Part shown: one piece after another, positions 1 to 7,221 of the stretch
Layout of the letters: every line of letters starts with the position of its first letter
How positions within the stretch are numbered: position 1 is the stretch's first letter
NCBI GenBank assembly: GCA_902494875.1
Contig: CABUUO010000001.1
Coordinates: 124,001 to 188,000, forward strand
Direction of reading: 5' to 3'
Length of the DNA stretch: 64,000 bases
Origin: an uncultured Pseudomonadota bacterium
Lineage (GTDB): Bacteria; Pseudomonadota; Alphaproteobacteria; RF32; CAG-239
The notes under the pieces: generated by a model
Database searches by the model: none
Seen by the model: the letters and a program-made list of their open reading frames with translations, nothing else
Told to the model about the DNA's origin: nothing
Program-made: the position numbers and the translations under genes

Positions 1-2010
1 GCGACCTATATTTCGCAGGATTTGGGGCTGTTGTTTAACTATGTTTCTCATCTGGTGGTAGCTGGTGTCATCGGTTTTATCTTTTTCCTGTTTGTAACTT
101 ATGCTTCCAAAAAGGTGATTGCGTATTTTGTCTTTTTGCTGATGTTATGCATGGGCGGGGTGGTTTTGACACAGTTTATGGACAGCGGCGAACATGCAAA
201 ATTTAAGGTTGTTAAAGACGACGTTATTATTCCCAACGCCAAGCCGGGGAAGAAGTTTGTTTATATAGCGCTGCCGACGGTCGGTTCGTATAATTATCTG
301 AACGATGTGGCTGCCAAAGTACAAAAAAAATCTCAGGAATATGACAGTCTGCGGGAGACACTTGACATTATGCTCGGTTTTTACGGCAAAAACAACTTTA
401 CACTCTATCCCCACACTTATGTCAATGACCTGGATCCGGCCAATAATATCGCACAGGCGCTGAATAACAACAATTCCAAGTCTTTGAACGAATATCTGCT
501 CAGCAATATCAGCGTCAGCAGTTTTTGGAAATTCAACAACTTAACGACAAAATATGTGTATTTGAAAGAAAACAAGCTGTTTGACACCTTTAAGAGAGCA
601 AAGTACGGCATCAACGCTTACCAGAGCGGCGGTATAGAAATGTGTTATGTCAACAATGAAATGGTTGTCGACCGCTGTGTGGAAAAGAACGGCCTGCCGA
701 TAGATTTTGACGGTATGAACCTGAGCCAGAAGGAAAAAATAGAGGTTTTGATGGCGCAATGGCTGGAAAGCTGGGGGCTGTTTGACGATTTTGCCTATTC
801 TTACAATATCCTGCGTCCGTTTATTGATGTGGAAACGTTTCCGATGGTCGGCGTTTCTTACAAAAACATCGATGTCAAAAACTCTTTGGATATGCTTGAC
901 ATTTTGGAAAAAGATATTGCCAAGGACAATGGCAACAAGGCATATTTCGTATCGCTCAATATCCCGTCCAATACGTTTATCTATGATGAGTTTTGCAATG
1001 TGAAGCCGATTGACAAGTGGCAGAACAAGAAAGACCTGGCCTGGGTTAAAAAGGTCAGCGACAAGAACAAGCGCCAGGCTTATGCCGACCAGTTGCGCTG
1101 CGTATACGGACGGTTGCAGCGGTTTATCGACTATCTGAACAACAGTCCGTCCGCACAAAAGACGGTCGTGGTCATTCAGGGCGTCAGCGGCATTAACGGC
1201 ATGACTTCTCTTGCGGGCAAGAACTTTATCGAAGAGTTGAAAAATCAGAAATATGTCGATATGGCCATCAGAGATCCGCTGAGGAAAGATTTTAGAGTTC
1301 GGTATGACATTTGTTCGGCACCAAACGTTTTAAAACAGTATCTGTACCGAAAAGGAAAATGTCCGGAACTTAAGGAATTCAACCTGCATATAGACGTTTT
1401 GAACGAACTCCGAGCTTCTCTCAACACATTGAATTTGGATGAAAAAACGGTCGATAACGCCATTGTTAAGTTTGATGAATGGTATCAACAGTGGATGAAA
1501 GCCCGGAATCTTACGCCTTATGCCAAAGAAGAAAAAGTTTCGGCGGCAGAGGAGGGCGCAGTTAAGTCCGAACAGCCCGAAACCGTTCAGGCGGAGGAAA
1601 AAACTCAGGAGGAGACAAAGGGTGTTGAAGTGCAGGAAGTTCCGGCGGCCGCCGAGAACGAAGCGCAGGCGCAAAGCGTTTCCGAAGAAAATGCAGCGGA
1701 AAATGCGGATGAGGTTCCCGCCGCAGCAGACGTGGTGGTCGGAAAGGCCAAACTGATGAGCAATGAGATTGCCGAGGAGCCGGAAGCAAAAGTTGAAAAG
1801 CTGAATATTCCGGTTGAGGGCAAGAAAACCGAGGTTAAAGAAACGGTAACGGAGGTTCCGGCGGCCGATATCAACGGCAGTGACAAACTCAACATCGTGA
1901 TTGACAATGTGCCGCTTTCGCCACAGGCGCCGGCTTCCGTTTCTTCTCCGGCTCCGGTTCCGGCCGCGGCCAATGACAATATTCCGCTTGAAAACTCGGC
2001 CGCGCAATAA
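1..2010 (+). CDS. Partial membrane protein, possibly sulfatase-like, with a long acidic Ala/Pro/Glu tail
   Basis: The frame is open from base 1, so the true start lies outside the window; a TTG at 22 is only the first start codon inside it. About 669 residues are visible. Two hydrophobic segments come first (roughly residues 15-60), then a large domain presumed to face the periplasm, then a low-complexity tail rich in Glu, Ala, Val and Pro over the last 150 residues. The central part resembles a worn alkaline-phosphatase-superfamily (sulfatase or phosphoethanolamine-transferase) fold: a stretch around YFVSLNIPSNTFIYDEF is followed by a Tyr/Asp helix and a VVVIQG strand. The usual GDHG metal motif is not visible, so catalysis is doubtful. 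It lies 25 bases upstream of yejE, where yejB would normally be. Confidence 0.5.
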   Translation, partial: ATYISQDLGLLFNYVSHLVVAGVIGFIFFLFVTYASKKVIAYFVFLLMLCMGGVVLTQFMDSGEHAKFKVVKDDVIIPNAKPGKKFVYIALPTVGSYNYLNDVAAKVQKKSQEYDSLRETLDIMLGFYGKNNFTLYPHTYVNDLDPANNIAQALNNNNSKSLNEYLLSNISVSSFWKFNNLTTKYVYLKENKLFDTFKRAKYGINAYQSGGIEMCYVNNEMVVDRCVEKNGLPIDFDGMNLSQKEKIEVLMAQWLESWGLFDDFAYSYNILRPFIDVETFPMVGVSYKNIDVKNSLDMLDILEKDIAKDNGNKAYFVSLNIPSNTFIYDEFCNVKPIDKWQNKKDLAWVKKVSDKNKRQAYADQLRCVYGRLQRFIDYLNNSPSAQKTVVVIQGVSGINGMTSLAGKNFIEELKNQKYVDMAIRDPLRKDFRVRYDICSAPNVLKQYLYRKGKCPELKEFNLHIDVLNELRASLNTLNLDEKTVDNAIVKFDEWYQQWMKARNLTPYAKEEKVSAAEEGAVKSEQPETVQAEEKTQEETKGVEVQEVPAAAENEAQAQSVSEENAAENADEVPAAADVVVGKAKLMSNEIAEEPEAKVEKLNIPVEGKKTEVKETVTEVPAADINGSDKLNIVIDNVPLSPQAPASVSSPAPVPAAANDNIPLENSAAQ

Positions 2011-2035
2011 GGAGCTTTGCCGTTTGGAAAATAAA

Positions 2036-3076
2036 ATGTCCGAAAAAACGCAGCCTCTGTTGTCTCCGATTTGGCAAAGACGCATAAAGGCCTTTGCCAA
2101 AAACAAGCGGGCGGTTTTTTCGTTGTTTTCGTTTCTTTTGGTGTTTGTTCTGACTTTGTTTTCAGAATTTTTGGCCAATGACAAGCCGCTGATTGTCAAA
2201 TACAAAGGAGATTTTTATTTTCCGATTGTCAAGGAATACGATGATTTGACGTTTGGCGGAGATTTCCCGACCCCGGCAGATTATAAAGACTATTATCTTA
2301 TTGATAATATTAATAAAAACGGCTGGATGGTGATGCCGCCCATTCCTTTTTCTTTCAATACGGTTGATTATGAACTGACGACGCAGACGCCGGCGCCTCC
2401 ATCTGCTGCACATTGGCTCGGAACCGACGACGAGGGAAGGGATATAGTAGCCAGAATCTTATACGGCGTACGTTTGTCTGTGGTTTTTGCCTTTGTTTTG
2501 ACGGCGGCGTCTTCGCTTATCGGCATTGTCGCCGGGGCGGTGCAGGGGTATTTCGGCGGCAAGATCGACATATTTTTTCAGCGTTTTCAGGAAGTTTGGG
2601 AGGCTCTGCCGCAATTGTTTATCCTGATTATCATTGCCAGTATTTTTGTGCCGACGTTTTGGACGCTGCTGCTGATTTTGCTGCTGTTTTCATGGATGAG
2701 CCTGACCAGTGTCGTGCGCGCCGAGTTTTTGCGAACCAGAAATATGGAGTTTGTGAAAGCGGCAAAGGCCATGGGAGCCGGAAACTGGCGGATTATGACC
2801 CGGCATATTCTGCCAAACGCGGTGATTGCGACAATAACGTTTGTGCCTTTTTTGCTGTCGGAGGCCATCGTTTCCCTGACGGCTCTGGATTTTTTGGGGC
2901 TGGGGCTGTCTGCAGAATATCCTTCTCTCGGAGATTTGGTTCGCCAGGGAAAAGACAATTTGCAGGCGCCGTGGATCGGAATTACGATTTTTACGGTTTT
3001 GTCGACGCTGCTGACGCTGCTGATTTTTATCGGGGAAGGTGTCAGAGACGCTTTTGACGCAAGGAAAAACAAATAA
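2036..3076 (+). CDS. yejE: Peptide ABC transporter permease YejE
   Basis: Inner-membrane permease of the Yej oligopeptide importer (dipeptide/oligopeptide class, also known for microcin C uptake). It has one N-terminal membrane segment (about 20-43), a periplasmic loop starting LANDKPLIVKYKGDFYFP, which is typical of YejE, then about five membrane segments. The cytoplasmic EAA loop reads KAAKAMGAGNWRI followed by ILPNAV. About 346 residues from the ATG at 2036, which matches family N termini. An in-frame TTG at 2024 sits 9 bases after GGAG and is a real alternative start. The stop overlaps the yejF start by one base (TAATG), so the two are coupled. yejA and yejB are not in the window. Confidence 0.9.
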   Translation: MSEKTQPLLSPIWQRRIKAFAKNKRAVFSLFSFLLVFVLTLFSEFLANDKPLIVKYKGDFYFPIVKEYDDLTFGGDFPTPADYKDYYLIDNINKNGWMVMPPIPFSFNTVDYELTTQTPAPPSAAHWLGTDDEGRDIVARILYGVRLSVVFAFVLTAASSLIGIVAGAVQGYFGGKIDIFFQRFQEVWEALPQLFILIIIASIFVPTFWTLLLILLLFSWMSLTSVVRAEFLRTRNMEFVKAAKAMGAGNWRIMTRHILPNAVIATITFVPFLLSEAIVSLTALDFLGLGLSAEYPSLGDLVRQGKDNLQAPWIGITIFTVLSTLLTLLIFIGEGVRDAFDARKNK

Positions 3077-4641
3077 TGGCGCTTTTGGAAGTTAAAAATC
3101 TGTCGGTTTTTTTTAAGGGCGACGAAGCGGGGAAAGATATATGTGCGGCATCCGGGGTTTCGTTTGAGCTGAATAAGGGCGAGATACTCGGCATTGTCGG
3201 TGAATCCGGTTCGGGAAAATCGGTGACGGCACTGTCGGTTTTGGGGCTGCTGCCTTATCCCAAAGCATATCATTCTCAGGGAAGTTCCATTCGTCTGGAC
3301 GGAAAGGAACTGTTGTATTCCGAAGATTTGTCCGAGGTTCGCGGCGGGCGTGTCGGCTTTGTGTTTCAGGAGCCGATGTCTTCTCTTAATCCGCTGCATA
3401 CGATAGAAAAGCAGATTGCCGAAAATCTTATGCTTCACAGGCAGATGACGCGGCGTCAGGCCAGAAAAGAAGTTTTGAAACTGTTGAACCTGACCGGCAT
3501 CAGAAATGCCAGAAGCCGGATGAAAGCTTATCCTTATGAGTTGTCCGGCGGCCAGCGGCAGAGGGTGATGATTGCCATGGCTATTGCCAACAATCCGGAT
3601 ATCTTGATTGCGGACGAACCGACCACGGCTTTGGACGTGACGGTTCAGCAGCAGATTATTGAGCTGTTGCTGGATCTGCGCCGCAAACTCGGCATGGCGA
3701 TTATTTTTATCAGTCATGATTTGCAGGTTGTGAGGAAAATTGCCGACCGGGTCTGCGTGATGAAAGACGGTCGGATAATTGAGAGCGGCGCGGCCGAAAA
3801 GATTTTCAAACACCCGGAGCACGCTTATACCAAGGCACTGATTCAATCTCATAACCTGTTGAAAAAGGAAAATAAAATAAGCGATGAGAAAATATTGGAA
3901 GTTAAAAACCTGAAGGTCTTTTTTCCGCTGAAGAAAAATTTCTGGGGGCGGGTTATGTCTTACGTGAAGGCTGTGAACGAGGTTTCTTTAAGCGTGCATA
4001 AGCGTGAGACGCTGGGAATTGTCGGCGAATCCGGTTCAGGAAAAAGCACGCTGGGTTTGGCCATTGTGGGACTGAACAAGGCTGAAGGGAAGATTTTGTT
4101 TAAAAATCAAGATGTTATAGATAAAAAAGCCAGAAAATTTATTCAAATTGTGTTTCAGGATCCGTATAACTCCTTGAATCCGCGTATGAATGTTGAGGAA
4201 ATTGTCGGCGAAGGGCTGGAAATTCATTATCCGGAGATATCCGGTGCCGAGCGGAAGCGAAGAATATTAAAGGTATTGAAAGAAGTCGGCCTCAGGGAAC
4301 AGGATATGTACAAATATCCGCATGAGTTTTCCGGCGGACAAAGGCAGAGGATTGCGATTGCACGGGCGTTAATCCTGGAGCCGGAGTTTTTGATTCTGGA
4401 CGAACCGACGTCGGCTTTAGATGTGACAATTCAGGCGCAGATTTTGAAACTGTTACAGGAAATTCAACAACAGCGCGGTTTGTCATACATATTCATATCT
4501 CACGATATGTCTGCAATTCAGGCCATGGCGGATAATGTGGCGGTGATGAAAGACGGAAAAATTGTTGAGATGGGAACGCGCGAACAAATTTTCAAGCATC
4601 CGCAAAACGAATATACCAAAAAGCTGATTGCAGCATGTTGA
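3076..4641 (+). CDS. yejF: Peptide ABC transporter ATPase YejF (two fused nucleotide-binding domains)
   Basis: ATPase of the Yej peptide importer, 521 residues, the normal length for the fused form. The first ATPase domain has Walker A GESGSGKS at about 42-49, signature LSGGQRQR and Walker B ILIADEP. The second repeats the set with GESGSGKST near 315, FSGGQRQR and FLILDEP. Each half ends in the AYTKALI or EYTKKLI segment typical of oligopeptide transporters. It starts on the last base of the yejE stop and would bind the cytoplasmic face of YejB/YejE. No clear intrinsic terminator follows; a hairpin-forming repeat begins four bases downstream. Confidence 0.93.
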   Translation: MALLEVKNLSVFFKGDEAGKDICAASGVSFELNKGEILGIVGESGSGKSVTALSVLGLLPYPKAYHSQGSSIRLDGKELLYSEDLSEVRGGRVGFVFQEPMSSLNPLHTIEKQIAENLMLHRQMTRRQARKEVLKLLNLTGIRNARSRMKAYPYELSGGQRQRVMIAMAIANNPDILIADEPTTALDVTVQQQIIELLLDLRRKLGMAIIFISHDLQVVRKIADRVCVMKDGRIIESGAAEKIFKHPEHAYTKALIQSHNLLKKENKISDEKILEVKNLKVFFPLKKNFWGRVMSYVKAVNEVSLSVHKRETLGIVGESGSGKSTLGLAIVGLNKAEGKILFKNQDVIDKKARKFIQIVFQDPYNSLNPRMNVEEIVGEGLEIHYPEISGAERKRRILKVLKEVGLREQDMYKYPHEFSGGQRQRIAIARALILEPEFLILDEPTSALDVTIQAQILKLLQEIQQQRGLSYIFISHDMSAIQAMADNVAVMKDGKIVEMGTREQIFKHPQNEYTKKLIAAC

Positions 4642-4644
4642 TTT

Positions 4645-4700
4645 AGAGCGAGCTGACGGACAATTGTGCGCATAAAATACTTCAGCTCGTTCTGAGCGCT
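4645..4700. repeat. Intergenic hairpin-forming repeat, copy A
   Basis: The arms gagcgagctga (4646-4656) and tcagctcgttc (4682-4692) are complementary over 11 bases with one G-U pair, around a 25-base loop. The start (agagcgagc) and end (ctcgttctgagcgc) recur in degenerate form at 5015-5071. There is no T-run after it, so it is not a standard terminator, although it lies just past the yejF stop. It may be a small intergenic repeat element. Confidence 0.4.
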
Positions 4701-5014
4701 GATTTATGAGTTATCTGTCTTTCGCCATCTGCTATTATACATAATATGTATTATGCGACAAAATATTGTGATATTAAAAGGTGGCTTCCCCTCAACCTTT
4801 TGTTATTGCGCTGCTTTTTGTTTTGTCAAAGGTTAATGTCGTTTTGTTGAAATGTTTCGATTGCGCTTTCCACTCAACAAATGTAAAACGTTGTCTTGAC
4901 GGTAATTAAAAATGAGAGACCGTCAGCCTTGCAGCCACCGATGAAGCTGACAAACCCGGAAGGATATCAGAAAAAGTTTCGTAAAGACAAAGAGATGTTA
5001 AAAAAAAGCCTCTG
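4701..5014. other. Non-coding stretch between repeat copies
   Basis: No convincing gene is seen here. An unsupported 24-codon reading frame starts at 4941 on the plus strand with no Shine-Dalgarno site. The stretch is AT-rich up to about 4780 and has no recognisable RNA family. Confidence 0.4.
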
Positions 5015-5071
5015 AGAGCGAGCAAAATGTAAAATGACGGGTATTTACAGGCTGAACTCGTTGTGAGCGCC
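5015..5071. repeat. Intergenic repeat, copy B (degenerate)
   Basis: This shares agagcgagc at its left end and an actcgttgtgagcgcc segment at its right end with copy A at 4645-4700, with a different middle. The pairing is weaker than in copy A. It lies directly downstream of the small minus-strand gene at 5082-5210 and may serve as its 3-prime end structure. Confidence 0.35.
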
Positions 5072-5081
5072 CTGTTCTTTT

Positions 5082-5210
5082 TTACCGTTTGCGGAAGATA
5101 TTGCGGAGTTTGTCATATATCCATCCGGCAATGTTAAAAATCAGTTTGCAGATTTCTCCCGGAAAGGTTATGAAAACAGATTCAAATATGATAGACAGTA
5201 AGCTGAGCAT
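5082..5210 (-). CDS. Small hydrophobic protein of 42 residues
   Basis: This gene is below normal length cut-offs but has its own expression signals. AAAGGAG lies 5 bases before the ATG at 5210, and a TTGACC-16-TAAAAT promoter lies at 5229-5256. The product starts MLSLLSIIFESVFITFPGEI, continues with a second hydrophobic or amphipathic stretch, and ends in a basic tail (RNIFRKR). This would suit a membrane-bound or membrane-active peptide, as in type I toxins or small regulatory membrane proteins. No family is recognised. It is divergent from the structured RNA and HTH-like gene at 5353-5983, with a 14-bp palindrome between the two promoters. Confidence 0.6.
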   Translation of the reverse strand: MLSLLSIIFESVFITFPGEICKLIFNIAGWIYDKLRNIFRKR

Positions 5211-5228
5211 AGGTTCTCCTTTGCCGTT

Positions 5229-5256
5229 ATTTTATCATATTTCGGTCGGCGGTCAA
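5229..5256 (-). promoter_or_regulatory. Sigma70-type promoter for the 42-residue protein
   Basis: On the minus strand the -35 element TTGACC (5251-5256) and the -10 element TAAAAT (5229-5234) are separated by 16 bases. Transcription would start near 5222, leaving a leader of about a dozen bases that holds the strong ribosome-binding site. Confidence 0.55.
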
Positions 5257-5299
5257 GACAGCGTTTCCCTGCCCGGCAAAACGCCAATAAAGATTTCCG

Positions 5300-5327
5300 T
5301 TGCAAATTTGCAAAATGTCTTTAATAT
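5300..5327 (+). promoter_or_regulatory. Putative promoter with a perfect 14-bp palindrome over the -35
   Basis: TTGCAAATTTGCAA at 5300-5313 is a perfect palindrome. Its first six bases can serve as a -35 element, with TAATAT (5322-5327) as -10 after 16 bases. Transcription would begin near 5334, just before the structured RNA. The position suits an operator, perhaps for the HTH-like protein encoded downstream; that assignment is inference. Confidence 0.4.
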
Positions 5328-5352
5328 AACTTTTGCAGTTCAGAGATGAATT

Positions 5353-5494
5353 GCGGAGTGTCGAAACTCTCATAAGAAATAAAGAACAACTCCTTTATGG
5401 GGAGCTGGGGATATAAGCGTATTTTTACGGCGAATAACCCAGACTGGTTCTTATACAGTTTCGAACTCCCCGCCTTAGGTTTGGCCTTGGGCGG
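5353..5494 (+). ncRNA. Unrecognised structured RNA (leader or small RNA)
   Basis: Complementary blocks occur in mirrored order. GGAG (5355-5358) pairs with CTCC (5466-5469), CGAAACT (5362-5368) with AGTTTCG (5457-5463), and ATAAGAA (5372-5378) with TTCTTAT (5448-5454). Together these make an 18-pair closing stem with small bulges. Inside are CTCC/GGAG (around 5390-5405), CTGGG/CCCAG (around 5405-5442) and a CGTA-TTTT-TACG hairpin (5418-5429). A GC-rich hairpin with a T-run follows at once. The shape suits a discrete small RNA or an attenuating leader of the HTH-like gene. It was compared from memory with 6S, SRP, RNase P, tmRNA and common riboswitches, and none fits. Confidence 0.5.
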
Positions 5495-5505
5495 TTTGTT
5501 TTTAT
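5470..5505 (+). terminator. Intrinsic terminator after the structured RNA
   Basis: CCGCC (5470-5474) pairs with GGCGG (5490-5494), with an inner AGG/CCT, followed by TTTGTTTTTAT. It lies between the structured RNA and the ribosome-binding site of the HTH-like gene, so it would either end a small RNA or attenuate that gene. Confidence 0.6.
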
Positions 5506-5527
5506 CTAAAACATTAAGGAGTTTAAA

Positions 5528-5983
5528 ATGAAAAAAGACATATCGTTAGTTGATCCGTCCAACGCCAGTGAGGAAGACAGCTTTTATTATAACGAGCTGA
5601 CCGGCAAGCCCTATTGGGATTTGCGCAAAATGCTCGGCCGCCAGCTGTTTCTCATCCGCCAGAGTTATAATCGCACGCTTAAACGCGTTTCCGCGAATAC
5701 GAAAATTCCGGTTGACGCGATTGACCGGATAGAATGCGGAATCGGCCGGTTTTACTGGTATGAGATTGCCCAACTGCTGGAATATTACAAAAAACGGGCC
5801 AAACTGGTTCTGGTTAATACGCTGACGGACGAAGAACGCCTAAAAGCTGCGGAAGAAAAAGAAACGGCCCGCAAACTCGAGCTGGCGGAGGAGATTATTG
5901 CCAAGGCCAAACAGCGGGACGAAATAAGCGAGGAAATCGCAACCGCTGATTCAACAGCTTATTATCGCAGTCCCGACGTCTGA
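5528..5983 (+). CDS. HTH-like (XRE-type) putative DNA-binding protein
   Basis: A 151-residue protein with AAGGAG 6 bases before the ATG. Residues about 35-90 read like a lambda-repressor/XRE helix-turn-helix (GRQLFLIRQSYNRTLKRVSA followed by IPVDAIDRIECGIGRFYWYE). Then comes a charged, coiled-coil-like helix of about 45 residues rich in Glu, Lys and Ala. No signal peptide or membrane segment is present. It lies downstream of a structured RNA and terminator and near a perfect palindrome, so it may be attenuated and may regulate itself or the divergent small gene. The family assignment is by motif feel only and the recognition helix is degenerate. Confidence 0.6.
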   Translation: MKKDISLVDPSNASEEDSFYYNELTGKPYWDLRKMLGRQLFLIRQSYNRTLKRVSANTKIPVDAIDRIECGIGRFYWYEIAQLLEYYKKRAKLVLVNTLTDEERLKAAEEKETARKLELAEEIIAKAKQRDEISEEIATADSTAYYRSPDV

Positions 5984-5999
5984 ACCGTTGCATAAAAAA

Positions 6000-6030
6000 A
6001 CACCCGTCACTAACGGCGGGTGTCCTTTTT
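6000..6030. terminator. Bidirectional intrinsic terminator
   Basis: ACACCCG (6000-6006) pairs with CGGGTGT (6017-6023), with an A-run before and a T-run after. It serves both the HTH-like gene on the plus strand and the convergent lipoprotein gene on the minus strand. Confidence 0.8.
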
Positions 6031-6050
6031 TACGTTTGGTTCCGACTTTC

Positions 6051-6569
6051 TTATTTGAGGGTTCGAAGAACGACAGTCGTGTCTTTTGTGGAACCGTCTT
6101 GTTTGCGAAGCGTCAGTTTACAACAGAATCTGTTTTTTCCGGTTGTTTTGTCGGCGGTCAGAGAAGTTATCTCCGCGGACTGTACATCGGGTGCGGACAT
6201 CAGCTTTTTTACCGGTTCAGGAAGAATCATCCGGGTGGATTCCGTTTCCAGGCTGCTGTGCTCCCGGTCGTAGGGTTCGTAGATAACGACGGTGCTGTCT
6301 TTGACGGCGGTGTCGTTATAGATTATCTTGAGGTTGCAGATGCGGGCAAAACCATCGTCTAAGACCTCAACATATTTTTCTTCTCCCTGCTCGACCAGCG
6401 CAACGTTTGAATCTCTTTGAATTGAGCCGATGATGACATCCAGAGAGTCTATTGAAACCGGAACATATTCTTCTGCCGGGGCTTGAGAGCTCTGCGGCGA
6501 AGACCAGCAGGATGACAAAGACAAAACGGCAACAACGCTCAACAGAGCGGCAAAATGGAACTTTTTCAT
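6051..6569 (-). CDS. Putative lipoprotein of unknown function
   Basis: A 172-residue protein with a lipoprotein signal: positively charged MKK, a hydrophobic stretch and lipobox LSSC with the acylated Cys at 21. The mature part starts with a Ser/Gln/Pro linker and continues as a small, probably beta-rich domain with repeated Thr-Val and Asp-Thr patterns (KDSTVVIYEPYDRE, then DTTVVLRTLK at the end). No family is recognised. It is monocistronic as far as can be seen, between a shared terminator downstream and a 169-base gap upstream that contains a 13-bp inverted repeat. Confidence 0.7.
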   Translation of the reverse strand: MKKFHFAALLSVVAVLSLSSCWSSPQSSQAPAEEYVPVSIDSLDVIIGSIQRDSNVALVEQGEEKYVEVLDDGFARICNLKIIYNDTAVKDSTVVIYEPYDREHSSLETESTRMILPEPVKKLMSAPDVQSAEITSLTADKTTGKNRFCCKLTLRKQDGSTKDTTVVLRTLK

Positions 6570-6651
6570 AATTTTTATGTTTTTTTGTTAATATTTCAGG
6601 AAAAATCTCATTCTGCCGTTTGCGGAAGCGAAACGTTTGAATACACAGAAT

Positions 6652-6702
6652 AAGAGTAAAAATGATTATTTGATTTGTTCAAGATAACACATTTTTACTC
6701 TT
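6652..6702. repeat. Perfect 13-bp inverted repeat
   Basis: The arms aagagtaaaaatg (6652-6664) and catttttactctt (6690-6702) are exact complements, 25 bases apart, and the match extends a few bases outward with one insertion. It is AT-rich, so it is a weak terminator. It could be an operator for the lipoprotein gene at 6051-6569 or a 3-prime end for the membrane protein gene at 6739-7083. Confidence 0.45.
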
Positions 6703-6738
6703 TATTCAATAGACAAATTTGTGAAAAATGTTGCGTTT

Positions 6739-7083
6739 TTATTTGGTAATCAGGAGCTTGCCGAGGTTTAAGACATAAACCACGCTTAAAAAGGCCAAAG
6801 CGCGGTAAGCAATGGTATAGACCCCCGCCCCGCCGCCGATAACCAGGTATTGAACGGCCAGAGCCGTAATCAGGGCACAGCCGATATTAATCAGCCAATA
6901 GCGTCCGCTGCCCATAAAGATGAAGGCGCAAACGGCTGCGGGACCAAAGACCCAGGGATTGGGCAGCATATTAAACACGGACAGCGCCGCGGATTTGATT
7001 AAGGCAATATTCATAATAAAGCCGGCGGCAATGATGATGGCTACGGCCGCCAGAACATAGAGATAAGTTGATTTTTTGCGCAT
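6739..7083 (-). CDS. Small integral membrane protein
   Basis: A 114-residue, very hydrophobic protein with about four predicted membrane segments. It starts with a basic MRKKSTY and ends LNLGKLLITK. A PNPWVFGPAA loop and a GSGRYWLINIG turn separate the helices. No signal peptide cleavage or catalytic motif is seen and no family is recognised. It stands alone, with 138 bases upstream and 169 bases downstream that are free of genes. The coding pattern is convincing even though the function is unknown. Confidence 0.65.
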   Translation of the reverse strand: MRKKSTYLYVLAAVAIIIAAGFIMNIALIKSAALSVFNMLPNPWVFGPAAVCAFIFMGSGRYWLINIGCALITALAVQYLVIGGGAGVYTIAYRALAFLSVVYVLNLGKLLITK

Positions 7084-7172
7084 TTTTTTCCTCTTTGCTT
7101 GTTTTTTTATGGCTTAATCTAACATTCGCCGCGGTTGCCGGCAACGTTTTTGTGCAAATTACGAACTAAAAA

Positions 7173-7194
7173 ACCGCAGTTGCAGGACTGCGGT
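7173..7194 (-). terminator. Intrinsic terminator of the outer-membrane protein gene
   Basis: ACCGCAGT (7173-7180) and ACTGCGGT (7187-7194) form the stem. On the minus strand the stem is followed by a run of T, downstream of the gene at 7222-7779. Confidence 0.8.
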
Positions 7195-7221
7195 TCTTTA
7201 TAAAGGAAGTTTTCTATCGGC

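Noticed and set aside
4941..5015. Plus-strand 24-codon frame starting MKLTNPEGYQ
   Set aside because: It has a believable composition but no ribosome-binding site or conservation evidence, and it runs into repeat copy B.
5089..5349. Plus-strand 86-residue frame opposite the 42-residue gene
   Set aside because: It has no ribosome-binding site and covers the divergent promoters. The minus-strand small gene explains the region better.
5353..5505. 6S, SRP, tmRNA or RNase P RNA
   Set aside because: The folded shape and conserved sequences of these RNAs do not match what is seen. It is kept as an unassigned structured RNA.
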